NCBI RefSeq assembly: GCF_000730425.1
Contig: NZ_CP008896.1
Coordinates: 3,720,001 to 3,784,000, forward strand
Source of the DNA: Pseudomonas fluorescens
Lineage (GTDB): Bacteria; Pseudomonadota; Gammaproteobacteria; Pseudomonadales; Pseudomonadaceae
Reading direction: 5' to 3'
Length of the DNA stretch: 64,000 nucleotides
The translations under genes and the position numbers were made by a program. Under the pieces are notes generated by a model. That model saw nothing but the letters and a program-made list of their open reading frames with translations. It searched no databases and was not told the DNA's origin. Numbering within the stretch: position 1 is the stretch's first letter; the number at the start of each line of letters is the position of its first letter. Of the stretch, positions 26,681 to 34,956 are shown in pieces.

Positions 26681-27768
26681 ACAGGCTCAAGTCGCTGTTG
26701 CTGTGTGCTGCCGTGCTGGGCAGCACCGTCCAGGCCGAAGAGAAAACCCTGCGGGTCTACAACTGGTTCGACTACATCACCCCCAAGGCCCTGGAGGACT
26801 TCAAGGCCGGGAACCCGGCGATCAAACTGGTCTACGACATCTTCGACACCAACGAAGCCCTGGAGGCCAAGCTGCTGACCGGCAACTCCGGGTATGACGT
26901 GGTGGTACCGTCCAATGTGTTCCTGGCCAAACAGATCGAAGCCGGCGTGTTCCAGCCCCTGGACCGCAGCCAGTTGCCGAACTGGAATCACCTCGACCCC
27001 ACGTTGATGAAGCTGATCGAGGTCAACGATCCTGGCAATAAATTCGCGGTGCCCTACATGTACGGCACCATCCTCATTGGCTTCAACCCCGACAAGATCA
27101 AGGCGGCGTTGGGCGCCAATGCGCCGGTGGACAGCTGGGACCTGATCTTCAAGGAAGAAAACCTCAGCAAGCTCAAACAGTGCGGCGTCGCCCTGCTGGA
27201 TTCGCCGTCGGAAATCCTGCCGCTGGCCTTGAAGCAGCTGGGCCTGGACCCCAACAGCAACAACCCCGAGGACTATCGGCAAGCCGAAGCGCTGCTGCTG
27301 AAGATCCGCCCTTACGTGACCTATTTTCATTCATCCAAATACATGGCCGATATCGCCAATGGCGACATCTGCGTCGCCGTCGGTTACTCCGGCAGCTTCT
27401 CCCAGGCCGCCAACCGTGCCAAGGAGGCCAACAACGGCGTAACCGTCGATATGCGCCTGCCCAAGGAAGGCGCGCCGATTTGGTTCGACATGCTGGCGAT
27501 CCCCAAGGGCGCGAAGAACCCGCAAGACGCTTACACCTTTATCAACTACCTGCTGCAACCCCAGGTCATTGCCCCCATCAGCGATTTTGTCGGTTATCCC
27601 AACCCCAACAAGGACGCCACCGAACAGGTGGACCCGGCTATTCGCAACAACCCCAACCTGTACCCGACCGATGCCGCCATGACCACCCTGTATACCTTGA
27701 AACCCTTGGCCCGCGAGGCCGAACGCGCACGGACACGGGCCTGGACCAAAATCAAGTCCGGAACCTGA
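26677..27768 (+). CDS. Polyamine ABC transporter substrate-binding protein (PotF-like)
   Basis: Periplasmic binding protein of 363 residues, signal peptide NRLKSLLLCAAVLGSTVQA cleaved before EEKTLRVYNW. The polyamine-type (PotF/SpuD) motifs are YNWFDYITPKALEDFK, YDVVVPSNVFLAKQIEAGVFQPLDRS and CVAVGYSGSFSQAA. Start overlaps the amidohydrolase stop (ATGA), so the two are translationally coupled. No permease or ATPase genes are adjacent, so it must share a transporter encoded elsewhere. Together the pair suggests uptake and deacetylation of acetylated polyamines. A terminator follows. Confidence 0.92.
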   Translation: MNRLKSLLLCAAVLGSTVQAEEKTLRVYNWFDYITPKALEDFKAGNPAIKLVYDIFDTNEALEAKLLTGNSGYDVVVPSNVFLAKQIEAGVFQPLDRSQLPNWNHLDPTLMKLIEVNDPGNKFAVPYMYGTILIGFNPDKIKAALGANAPVDSWDLIFKEENLSKLKQCGVALLDSPSEILPLALKQLGLDPNSNNPEDYRQAEALLLKIRPYVTYFHSSKYMADIANGDICVAVGYSGSFSQAANRAKEANNGVTVDMRLPKEGAPIWFDMLAIPKGAKNPQDAYTFINYLLQPQVIAPISDFVGYPNPNKDATEQVDPAIRNNPNLYPTDAAMTTLYTLKPLAREAERARTRAWTKIKSGT

Positions 27769-27786
27769 TCCATACACCCGCCAGAC

Positions 27787-27819
27787 GCCTGCCGCGTTTA
27801 ACGCGGCAGGCTATTTATC
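27787..27819 (+). terminator. Intrinsic terminator after the polyamine pair
   Basis: Perfect 10-bp stem GCCTGCCGCG / CGCGGCAGGC (27787-27796, 27802-27811) with loop TTTAA, then TATTTATCT. Confidence 0.8.
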
Positions 27820-27910
27820 TACCCTACCTGGCATTGCCTGCGTCGTTACCGTGGGTTTCTCCGGCTTGTCGCTATCGGCCCCTGGCCCAACGACTGCACA
27901 GGTAACACCC

Positions 27911-28180
27911 ATGCCCAATGCCTCTTTCGCCAATAACCACGTCTCCATCAATCACAACAATCACCTCCCCCACACCGCCACCCGCCTGGAACGTACGGCG
28001 CAGACTATCGAGAAAGCGCTGACCCGGCTCAATCTCACCGAAAGCGACCGCCCGTCCGCCGCCCTCAATAGAAAACTCCACGACAGCACAGCGCACCTGT
28101 ACGAGCTGGGTAAAAGTACCCGCGTCAGCCTGCCATTGGCGCGTTCGTTGTTCTTCGAGCAGGCAAACCCCGAGGTCTGA
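27911..28180 (+). CDS. Small hypothetical protein, 89 residues
   Basis: Open frame from ATG 27911 (weak AGGT upstream) to 28180. The product is hydrophilic, with an Asn/His-rich start (NNHVSINHNNH) and an amphipathic helical centre (RLERTAQTIEKALTRLNL), ending LARSLFFEQ. No signal peptide or membrane segment. I do not recognise a family. It ends 5 bp from the stop of the convergent MocR gene. It could be a real cytoplasmic small protein or a chance frame. Confidence 0.5.
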   Translation: MPNASFANNHVSINHNNHLPHTATRLERTAQTIEKALTRLNLTESDRPSAALNRKLHDSTAHLYELGKSTRVSLPLARSLFFEQANPEV

Positions 28181-28184
28181 CGTG

Positions 28185-29729
28185 TCATGCGCCTTGCCAT
28201 GCCTTGCGCAGCCGGGCCAGTGCCTCACCGATAGCGGTTTCAGGCACCGCGGCAAAGCCCAGCACCAGCCCCGCACGCTGATCGGGTGGCGTGCTGGAAC
28301 CTGGCAGCCAGTAGGTACTCAAGCCGTTGATCTCGACATCAGCGGCCTGCGCCTGGGCCAGCAACTCACGTTCTCGGGCAAGGCTTTGCACCCGCACCGT
28401 CAAGTGCAAGCCTGCCGCGACACCGGGCAGGTTGCTGACGCCCGGCAGGTCAGCGGGCCAGCCCGCCAGCAAGACATTGCGCCGGCTCAATGCGGCACGC
28501 CGCATCCGCCGTACATGCCGCTGGAAATGCCCGGTGGCCATGAACTCGGCCATCACCGCCTGGGTACTGACTTCAGAGTGGCGCACGTCCACCGCCCGAC
28601 GCCGGGCAAACGGCTCGACCAAGGCCTGTGGCAAGACCAGATAGCCCAGGCGCAGGGCCGGAAAAGCGACTTTGCCGAAGGTACCGACATAGAGCACCCG
28701 CCCACAGCGGTCCAGCGCTGCCAACGGCGCCAGGGGCGCGCCGCTGTAGCGGTATTCGCCGTCGTAGTCGTCCTCGATGATCCAGCCGTCGCAGCGCTCG
28801 GCCCAGGCCAGCAACTCCAGACGCCGGGCCAGGCTCATGACCACCCCCAACGGGTATTGATGGGACGGCGTGACATACGCCAGGCGACTGGCCCCCAACG
28901 CCGTACAGTCGATGCCCTCACTGTCCACCGCCACACCGAGCAACTGCCCCCCGGCATTCGCGAACGCATGCCCGGCAGCACGGTAGCCGGGATTTTCGAT
29001 CGCCACGCCATCTCCCGGCCTGACCAACAACTGTGCACAAAGGCTGATGGCCTGCTGCGCACCACTGGTGATCACTATTTGCTCAGCCGTGCATTGCATG
29101 CCCCGGGAGCTGCGCAAGTAGGCGGCGATCAGCCCGCGCAGGCGCTCATCACCGGCGGGGTCGCCATAACACAGCTGCTGCAGGTCCGGCTTGCGCCAAA
29201 AAGCCGCATTCAGCTTGGCCCAGACGTCGAACGGGAACAGATCGAAAGCCGGTACACCCACTCGAAATGCCCGTGGCGGCCCGGTGGGCGGCAACGGCAG
29301 ATGGTTGCTTTCCAGACGCGTCAGCGCCGGATTGTGGATAACTTTACCGGGCGCCACACCGGACAAATCATCATCGATTGTGGATAAGGCTGGGGATAAG
29401 CCTGTTGAAAACCCTGTGGACAGTTTTGTGGATAATTTTTTTGCGCCGCTCGCGGCGGGCGGCAATTGCGCCACATAGGTTCCATCACCGACCCGCCCTT
29501 CGATAAAGCCTTCGGCATACAACTGGTCGTAGGCACGCACCACACTGTTACGGGAGATGCCCAATGCCACCGCCAGATCGCGACTGGCGGGCAATCGGGT
29601 TCCGCTGGCCAGTCGCCCATCCAGTACCCGCTGGCGCAAGGCCTGGTAGAGCTGGCGTGCCAGCCCCTGGCGGCGATCCAGATCAATACCGGCTGGGTTG
29701 AAGGGCAACGCAGGCGCTGAGGGCGACAT
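28185..29729 (-). CDS. MocR/PdxR-type regulator (GntR HTH fused to aminotransferase domain)
   Basis: 514 residues. N-terminal GntR winged HTH (~18-85: LYQALRQRVLDGRLASGTRLPASRDLAVALGISRNSV). C-terminal type I aminotransferase domain with the PLP lysine in VGTFGK and the IIEDDYDGEYRY segment. MocR proteins bind PLP and control nearby genes, here most likely the divergent paiB-acetyltransferase operon that starts 101 bp away. The interdomain linker carries an unusual four-residue repeat (KLST KLST GFST GLSP ALST), encoded by 12-bp DNA repeats that resemble DnaA boxes. Confidence 0.9.
   Translation of the reverse strand: MSPSAPALPFNPAGIDLDRRQGLARQLYQALRQRVLDGRLASGTRLPASRDLAVALGISRNSVVRAYDQLYAEGFIEGRVGDGTYVAQLPPAASGAKKLSTKLSTGFSTGLSPALSTIDDDLSGVAPGKVIHNPALTRLESNHLPLPPTGPPRAFRVGVPAFDLFPFDVWAKLNAAFWRKPDLQQLCYGDPAGDERLRGLIAAYLRSSRGMQCTAEQIVITSGAQQAISLCAQLLVRPGDGVAIENPGYRAAGHAFANAGGQLLGVAVDSEGIDCTALGASRLAYVTPSHQYPLGVVMSLARRLELLAWAERCDGWIIEDDYDGEYRYSGAPLAPLAALDRCGRVLYVGTFGKVAFPALRLGYLVLPQALVEPFARRRAVDVRHSEVSTQAVMAEFMATGHFQRHVRRMRRAALSRRNVLLAGWPADLPGVSNLPGVAAGLHLTVRVQSLARERELLAQAQAADVEINGLSTYWLPGSSTPPDQRAGLVLGFAAVPETAIGEALARLRKAWQGA
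29379..29435. repeat. Five 12-bp-spaced DnaA-box-like repeats within the MocR gene
   Basis: On the plus strand 9-mers begin at 29379, 29391, 29403, 29415 and 29427, exactly 12 bp apart: TGTGGATAA, TGGGGATAA, TGTTGAAAA, TGTGGACAG, TGTGGATAA. The first and last are perfect complements of the DnaA box TTATCCACA. In the gene they encode the repeated Leu-Ser-Thr linker. Confidence 0.8.
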
Positions 29730-29830
29730 GGCACGGCTCCAGAATTGGACCTATGAAATGAACAGAAAATGGCTCTTACAACGAACCATTAGCCTGCCTA
29801 CGATGCAGGCATTCGCCAAGGAAAATCTCC

Positions 29831-30466
29831 ATGTACACACCCCGCGCCTTTGCCCTCCAGGATCTACCCGAATTGCAGCAACTGATCCAGCACACACGCC
29901 TGGCGCAGTTGGTGACCCTTGGCGAGCAGGGCCTGCAAGCCAGTCACCTGCCGTTGCTGCTCAATCCCGAGGAAGGCCCCCATGGCACCCTCTACGGGCA
30001 CCTGGCCAAAGCCAACCGCCAGTGGCAGGACCTGCACAATGGCAGTGATGCCCTGGTGATCTTTGCCGGTGCCGAGGCTTACGTCAGCCCAGCGTTTTAT
30101 CCGGCCAAGGCCGAGCACGGCAAAGTGGTGCCGACCTGGAATTACATCGCCGTACACGCCTATGGCCGGGCCGAAGTGTTCTCCGATGCCGAGCGCCTGC
30201 TCGGCGTCGTCGGCGCCCTCACCGACCGCCACGAATCCGGCCGCGCCCAGCCGTGGAAAGTCAGCGACGCACCCGCGGACTACATCGACGGCATGCTCAA
30301 GGCCATTGTCGGTTTCGCCCTGCCGATCCAACGCCTGGAGGGCAAACGCAAGCTCAGCCAGAACCGCAGCGCGGCCGACATCGCCGGCGTGCGCCAAGGG
30401 CTCGCCGCGAGCCCCGATGTACGCGATCAGACCCTCGCCCGATTCATGCCCAAGGAGCCCTCATGA
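29831..30466 (+). CDS. PaiB-family FMN-binding protein/transcriptional regulator
   Basis: 211 residues, PaiB family (FMN-binding split barrel). Conserved blocks are MYTPRAFALQD at the N-terminus, LPLLLNPEEGPHGTLYGHLAKAN, PTWNYIAVHAYG and the C-terminal KRKLSQNRSAADIAGV. In Bacillus, paiB is co-transcribed with paiA, a polyamine N-acetyltransferase. Here too acetyltransferase genes follow: the stop overlaps the next ATG. Divergent from the MocR gene. DNA-binding regulation versus a flavin-enzyme role is unsettled for the family. Confidence 0.88.
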   Translation: MYTPRAFALQDLPELQQLIQHTRLAQLVTLGEQGLQASHLPLLLNPEEGPHGTLYGHLAKANRQWQDLHNGSDALVIFAGAEAYVSPAFYPAKAEHGKVVPTWNYIAVHAYGRAEVFSDAERLLGVVGALTDRHESGRAQPWKVSDAPADYIDGMLKAIVGFALPIQRLEGKRKLSQNRSAADIAGVRQGLAASPDVRDQTLARFMPKEPS

Positions 30467-30909
30467 ACCCGATCCAAATCCGCCCGGTAGAAGCCGCCGA
30501 CCACGCCGCCTGGTTGCCCCTGTGGCAGGCGTACTTGCACTTCTACAACACCCGGTTGCCAGACGCGGTCAGCACCAGTACCTGGCAACGCTTGATCGAC
30601 CCCCGCGAGCCGACCTATTCGGCCCTGGCCTGGCAGGACGCCAAGGCGGTGGGCATGGTCAACTTCATCTATCACCGGTCGAACTGGAGCATTGAAAACT
30701 CGTGCTACCTGCAAGACTTACTGGTGGAGCCCGCCCAGCGGGGCACCGGGGTTGGCCGCAAGCTGATCGAATACGTCTACACCCGCGCCAAGGCCGACGG
30801 TTGCGGCAAGGTCCACTGGTTGACCCATGAGACCAATGCCACCGCTATTGCGTTATATGAGCGCATCGCCGAACGCCCCGGTTTCATCCAGTTTCGCAAA
30901 GGCCTTTAA
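30463..30909 (+). CDS. GNAT N-acetyltransferase
   Basis: 148 residues, single GNAT domain. The acetyl-CoA pyrophosphate loop is QRGTGVGRKLIEY (~90-102, R/Q-x-x-G-x-G/A), preceded by the LQDLLVEP strand. C-terminal NATAIALYERIAER is the usual helix ahead of the last strands. ATG 30463 overlaps the paiB stop (ATGA), so it is coupled to it, resembling a paiB-paiA pair in reverse order. Substrate unknown; a polyamine is a context-based guess. Confidence 0.88.
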   Translation: MNPIQIRPVEAADHAAWLPLWQAYLHFYNTRLPDAVSTSTWQRLIDPREPTYSALAWQDAKAVGMVNFIYHRSNWSIENSCYLQDLLVEPAQRGTGVGRKLIEYVYTRAKADGCGKVHWLTHETNATAIALYERIAERPGFIQFRKGL

Positions 30910-30919
30910 GGAGAGCAGC

Positions 30920-31591
30920 ATGTCGACTTCACTTACAGACTGGAAAGGCGTCCCACCGCCCACCGCCCACCGGATCGAGGGGCGTTTTATCCGCCTGGAA
31001 AAACTCGACCCGGCCCGCCACGGCGAAGGACTGTGGCATGCGCTCCAAGGCCCCGGCGCCGATCCCAAGTTGTGGGACTACTTGCCCTACGGCCCGTTTC
31101 CCGAGCGTGCTGTCTTCGACACCTGGCTGAACAACCATGCGGCCAACAGCGACCCCTACTTCTTCAGCGTCATCGACCGGGCCAGCGGCGACGTGCAGGG
31201 TATCCTCAGCCTGATGTCCATCGTCCCGGCCCAGGGCCGCATCGAAATCGGCCACGTCACCTTCGGCGCGCCGATGCAGCGCTCGCCCAAAAGCACCGAG
31301 GCGGTGTATCTATTGGCCAGGCATGCCTTTGAACTGGGCTACCGGCGCCTGGAATGGAAGTGCAACAACGCCAACGCCCGCTCCAAATACGCGGCCGAGC
31401 GGTTGGGGTTCAGTTTTGAAGGGGTGTTCCGCCAGCACATGGTCGTCAAAGGGCAGAACCGCGATACCGCGTGGTATTCGATCCTTGACGGGGAATGGCC
31501 GATGGTGGGTGCCGGGTTCGAGGCGTGGCTTAGCGAGGCCAACCAGACAACTGATGGGCAGGTGAAAAGCCTGGCCCAATGCCGAGGCTGA
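30920..31591 (+). CDS. GNAT N-acetyltransferase (RimJ/YdaF type)
   Basis: 223 residues. The pattern is that of the acetyltransferase_3 group: GRFIRLEKLDPARHGEGL, then YLPYGPFP, IEIGHVTFGAPMQRSPKSTEAVYLLARHAF, RLEWKCNNANARSKYAAERLGFSFEGVFRQHMVVKGQNRDTAWYS. Such proteins acetylate small amines, protein N-termini or antibiotics. ATG 30920 with AGGAGAG upstream, 10 bp after the previous stop, so third gene of the paiB operon. Substrate cannot be assigned. Confidence 0.88.
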   Translation: MSTSLTDWKGVPPPTAHRIEGRFIRLEKLDPARHGEGLWHALQGPGADPKLWDYLPYGPFPERAVFDTWLNNHAANSDPYFFSVIDRASGDVQGILSLMSIVPAQGRIEIGHVTFGAPMQRSPKSTEAVYLLARHAFELGYRRLEWKCNNANARSKYAAERLGFSFEGVFRQHMVVKGQNRDTAWYSILDGEWPMVGAGFEAWLSEANQTTDGQVKSLAQCRG

Positions 31592-31778
31592 CGCCGCCGT
31601 TGTCGGCGTTGTCGAGCCCCGGCGACCTTTGCCGTCTCAAGTAAGATGGCTGCCTGGCTGTGCGTCTCTAAAAGCCACAGCCCCTGCGCCTTTATTCGCT
31701 CGACACCCAAGACATCTCCCGCCGACTTCGAACGCCCTCCCTGACAGTTATCCTCCCTGCGCCTCGCTAAATTCCCGG

Positions 31779-31794
31779 CCTCACATATATGAGG
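31779..31794. promoter_or_regulatory. Short near-palindrome before the autotransporter-type gene
   Basis: CCTCACATATATGAGG (31779-31794), 10 bp before the ATG at 31805. Five-base arms CCTCA/TGAGG around CATATA. It overlaps the expected ribosome-binding region and could be an operator or a small RNA hairpin. Confidence 0.3.
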
Positions 31795-31804
31795 TTCGGA
31801 CCGT

Positions 31805-33058
31805 ATGCCCTACATATCCAAGCGACTCACCCTTGTCATCACCTTCGCGTTGAGCGCTTTCAACATTCAAATGGCCGCGGCACGCGGCGATATGAGACCG
31901 CCCAGCGACCCTGAACCTGCCAGCCCTTTTTACTTCATCGACTACGCCACCACCGACAATGGCCGGCAGGTCGCCCAAATGCTGGACCGCGCCGTGGACG
32001 AACTGCTGGTGTCGGACACCTTGAGTGACGCGGAGCGCTATCTGATAACAAAAGACGCTGAGTACTTCAGCAGCCTGGCACCCGAGAGGATCGGCGCGGT
32101 GCTGGAGCAACTGGCCGCCAGCCAGAACGCCAACCTGGGCAGCGCCACCCGCAACAGCCTCAAGCCGCTGCACACCAGCCTGCTGTCAGCCATGGGCGAA
32201 GTGAACGGCGACGCCTCTGGCCGTTTCTGGCTGCACGGCCTGGGCAACGTCGGCGGCCTGGAGGGCCAGCACGGCGCAACCGATCTACAGCAACGGACCC
32301 AAGGCCTGATGCTAGGCGCCGATTGGGCCGTGGACCCGGCCTGGCGCGTGGGTGTCATGGGCGCAAAATCCACCAGCGACCTGAGTGCCAAACGCTTCAA
32401 GGCTGGGCTGGACAGCTGGCACCTGGGCGCTTACGCAATGCGCCAGGACGGCCCGCTGACACTGCGTTTGGGCGCGATCCATAGCAGCCACGCCGGCCAG
32501 AACAAGCGCAGTATCGACTTTGATTTCATCGATCATCGAGAACAGCTCAAGGGCAAGTACACCGCGCAAAGCCAGACGGTTTTCAGCGAGTTGGGCTATC
32601 GCGTGGACCACGGCAGCTTCACCGTCGAACCCTTCGCTGGCGTGGGTTATCAGCGTTACCACCGCGAACGCTTCAAGGAAAAAGGCGGCCTCAGCGCGCT
32701 CAGTGTCGGCGAGCAGACCCAGCAGAATCCAAGCAGCACTTTCGGCCTGCGCATGACCGGCCTCTATACCCTGGACAACCAGATGACGCTCAAACCCCAC
32801 GTCAGCGCCAGTTGGACACATCTGTACGGCGATGTCGGCAGCCGCGTGCGCCAGTCCTCGGCCTGGGTGGACAAGTCCGTGTTCAACAGCGACTTCACCA
32901 TCGAAGGCACATCCCTGGATCGCGATAGCCTGACGCTGCAAGCCGGGCTGGGGCTGGGCGTGTCGACGAGCCAGAGCGTCGGCCTGACCTACACAGGTGA
33001 CGTTGGCACACGCAGCAAAAACCAGGCCCTGATAGGCCAATGGACCCTGACGTTCTGA
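31805..33058 (+). CDS. Autotransporter beta-barrel protein with a short passenger
   Basis: 417 residues: signal peptide (~1-26, LTLVITFALSAFNIQMAAA), a helical region of about 110 residues (27-135) and an autotransporter-type barrel (~136-417). The barrel starts GRFWLHGLGNVGG and has alternating strands such as VEPFAGVGYQRYHRE and LKPHVSASWTHLYG, ending with a C-terminal Phe (LIGQWTLTF) for outer-membrane insertion. Classical autotransporters have much longer passengers, so this may be an outer-membrane protein in its own right. No adhesin repeats or protease triad are seen. Confidence 0.85.
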   Translation: MPYISKRLTLVITFALSAFNIQMAAARGDMRPPSDPEPASPFYFIDYATTDNGRQVAQMLDRAVDELLVSDTLSDAERYLITKDAEYFSSLAPERIGAVLEQLAASQNANLGSATRNSLKPLHTSLLSAMGEVNGDASGRFWLHGLGNVGGLEGQHGATDLQQRTQGLMLGADWAVDPAWRVGVMGAKSTSDLSAKRFKAGLDSWHLGAYAMRQDGPLTLRLGAIHSSHAGQNKRSIDFDFIDHREQLKGKYTAQSQTVFSELGYRVDHGSFTVEPFAGVGYQRYHRERFKEKGGLSALSVGEQTQQNPSSTFGLRMTGLYTLDNQMTLKPHVSASWTHLYGDVGSRVRQSSAWVDKSVFNSDFTIEGTSLDRDSLTLQAGLGLGVSTSQSVGLTYTGDVGTRSKNQALIGQWTLTF

Positions 33059-33082
33059 TTTCGCATTTTTTGCAGGCGAAAA

Positions 33083-33103
33083 AAAAGGGGGCAACATGCC
33101 CCC
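33083..33103 (-). terminator. Intrinsic terminator after pyruvate carboxylase subunit B
   Basis: Stem GGGGGC / GCCCCC (33087-33092, 33098-33103). On the minus strand it is followed by about eight U, so it ends the pycA-oadA transcript. Confidence 0.85.
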
Positions 33104-33136
33104 CGAGGATTAAGCGGTAGTGTCGAAGGCTGTGGA

Positions 33137-34945
33137 TCAGCCTTCGATTTCAATCAGGATTTCACCCGGGTTGACGCGGTCGCCCTTGGCCACATGCACA
33201 GCGGTGACCTTACCGGCGATGGCCGCCTGCACTTCGGTCTCCATCTTCATTGCTTCGGTGATCAACACGGCCTGGCCGGCCTTGACCACGTCGCCTTCCT
33301 TGATCAGTACATCCACGATATTGCCCGGCATCGCCGTGCTGACATGACCCGGCTCGCTGGCCTGCTTGCGTTTGCTGGTACCGCTGCCGACAAATTCGTT
33401 GAGCGGCTCGAACACCACTTCTTCCGGCATGCCGTCGATGGACAGGTAGAAGTGGCGCTTGCCTTCGGCCTTGACCCCGACACCGGTAATATCGACGCGG
33501 TAACTTTCGCCGTGTACGTCGATGACAAACTCGGTCGGCACACCTTCACCGCCGGCACGGGCTACGCCACCGGCTTCAGGGATCGGCAGCAGCACTTCAG
33601 GGGACAAGGTCCCGGCATCGCGCTCTTCCAGGAACTTGCGCCCGATATCCGGGAACATGGCGTAGGTCAGCACGTCTTCTTCGGATTTGGCCAGCGTGCC
33701 GATTTCACCACGCAGTTTGGTCATTTCCGGCTTGAGCAGGTCGGCCGGGCGCACGTCGATCACCTCTTCACTGCCAATGGCCTGGCGCCGCAGCTTCTCG
33801 TTCACCGTGCCCGGCGCCTTGCCGTAGCCGCCTTGCAGGTAAAGCTTCACTTCGTTGGTGATGGTTTTGTAGCGCTCGCCGGCCAGCACGTTGAAGAACG
33901 CCTGAGTGCCGACAATCTGCGAAGTCGGGGTCACCAGCGGCGGGAAACCCAGGTCTTCACGCACCCGCGGAATTTCCGCCAACACTTCGCTCATGCGGTT
34001 GAGGGCGCCCTGCTCTTTCAGCTGGTTGGCCAGGTTGGAAATCATCCCGCCCGGCACCTGGTTGACTTGCACACGGGTGTCGACGGCGGTGAATTCGCTT
34101 TCAAACTGGTGGTATTTCTTACGCACGGCGTAGAAGTACAGGCCGATTTCCTGCAGCAGTTCCAGGTCCAGGCCGGTGTCGAACTCGCTGCCTTTCAGGG
34201 CGGCGACCATCGACTCGGTGCCCGGGTGGCTGGTGCCCCAGGCAAAGCTGGAGATGGCGGTGTCGATATGGTCGGCACCGTTTTCGATGGCCTTGAGTTG
34301 GCACATCGCGGCCAAACCGGCAGTGTCGTGGGAGTGGATAAAGATCGGCAGGCTCTGCTCGGCCTTCAGCGCCTTGACCAACTCGCCAGTGGCGTACGGG
34401 GTCAGCAGGCCCGCCATGTCCTTGATCGCCACCGAGTCGCAACCCATGGCTTCCATTTGCTTGGCCTGGGCCACAAACGCCTCGATGGTATGCACCGGGC
34501 TGGTGGTGTAGGCGATGGTGCCCTGGGCATGCTTGCCCGCGGCTTTCACGGCTTCGATGGCCACGCGCAGGTTACGCACGTCGTTCATGGCGTCGAAGAT
34601 GCGGAACACGTCGATGCCATTCACGGCAGCCTTGGCGACGAAGGCTTTGACCACGTCGTCGCTGTAGTGGCGGTAGCCCAGCAGGTTCTGCCCACGCAGG
34701 AGCATTTGCAGGCGCGTGTTGGGCAACGCAGCACGCAGTTTGCGCAGGCGCTCCCACGGGTCTTCTTTCAGAAAGCGCACGCAGGCGTCGAAGGTCGCGC
34801 CGCCCCACACTTCCAGGGACCAGTAGCCGACTTTGTCGAGCTTGTCGCAGATCGGCAGCATGTCGTCGGTGCGCATGCGGGTCGCCAGCAACGATTGGTG
34901 GGCGTCGCGCAGGATGGTGTCGGTTACGAAGATTTTCTTAGACAT
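33137..34945 (-). CDS. oadA: Pyruvate carboxylase subunit B (carboxyltransferase and biotin carrier)
   Basis: Transfers CO2 from carboxybiotin to pyruvate to make oxaloacetate, an anaplerotic step. 602 residues: HMGL-like carboxyltransferase domain (~1-280; FVTDTILRDAHQSLLATRMRT, metal Asp/His), conserved PYC/OADA domain (~290-470), Ala/Pro/Gly-poor linker and C-terminal biotinyl domain with EAMKMETE, biotin Lys near 567. ATG 34945 preceded by GAGGAA. Often annotated oadA/pycB. No sodium-pump decarboxylase subunits are present, so it is the two-subunit pyruvate carboxylase with the upstream gene, 11 bp away. Confidence 0.95.
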   Translation of the reverse strand: MSKKIFVTDTILRDAHQSLLATRMRTDDMLPICDKLDKVGYWSLEVWGGATFDACVRFLKEDPWERLRKLRAALPNTRLQMLLRGQNLLGYRHYSDDVVKAFVAKAAVNGIDVFRIFDAMNDVRNLRVAIEAVKAAGKHAQGTIAYTTSPVHTIEAFVAQAKQMEAMGCDSVAIKDMAGLLTPYATGELVKALKAEQSLPIFIHSHDTAGLAAMCQLKAIENGADHIDTAISSFAWGTSHPGTESMVAALKGSEFDTGLDLELLQEIGLYFYAVRKKYHQFESEFTAVDTRVQVNQVPGGMISNLANQLKEQGALNRMSEVLAEIPRVREDLGFPPLVTPTSQIVGTQAFFNVLAGERYKTITNEVKLYLQGGYGKAPGTVNEKLRRQAIGSEEVIDVRPADLLKPEMTKLRGEIGTLAKSEEDVLTYAMFPDIGRKFLEERDAGTLSPEVLLPIPEAGGVARAGGEGVPTEFVIDVHGESYRVDITGVGVKAEGKRHFYLSIDGMPEEVVFEPLNEFVGSGTSKRKQASEPGHVSTAMPGNIVDVLIKEGDVVKAGQAVLITEAMKMETEVQAAIAGKVTAVHVAKGDRVNPGEILIEIEG

Positions 34946-34956
34946 TGGAATGTTCC

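Noticed and set aside
29379-29435. The DnaA-box-like repeats as a chromosomal origin
   Set aside because: They lie within a coding sequence, with no dnaA/dnaN/gidA neighbours and no AT-rich element; treated instead as a curious repeat.
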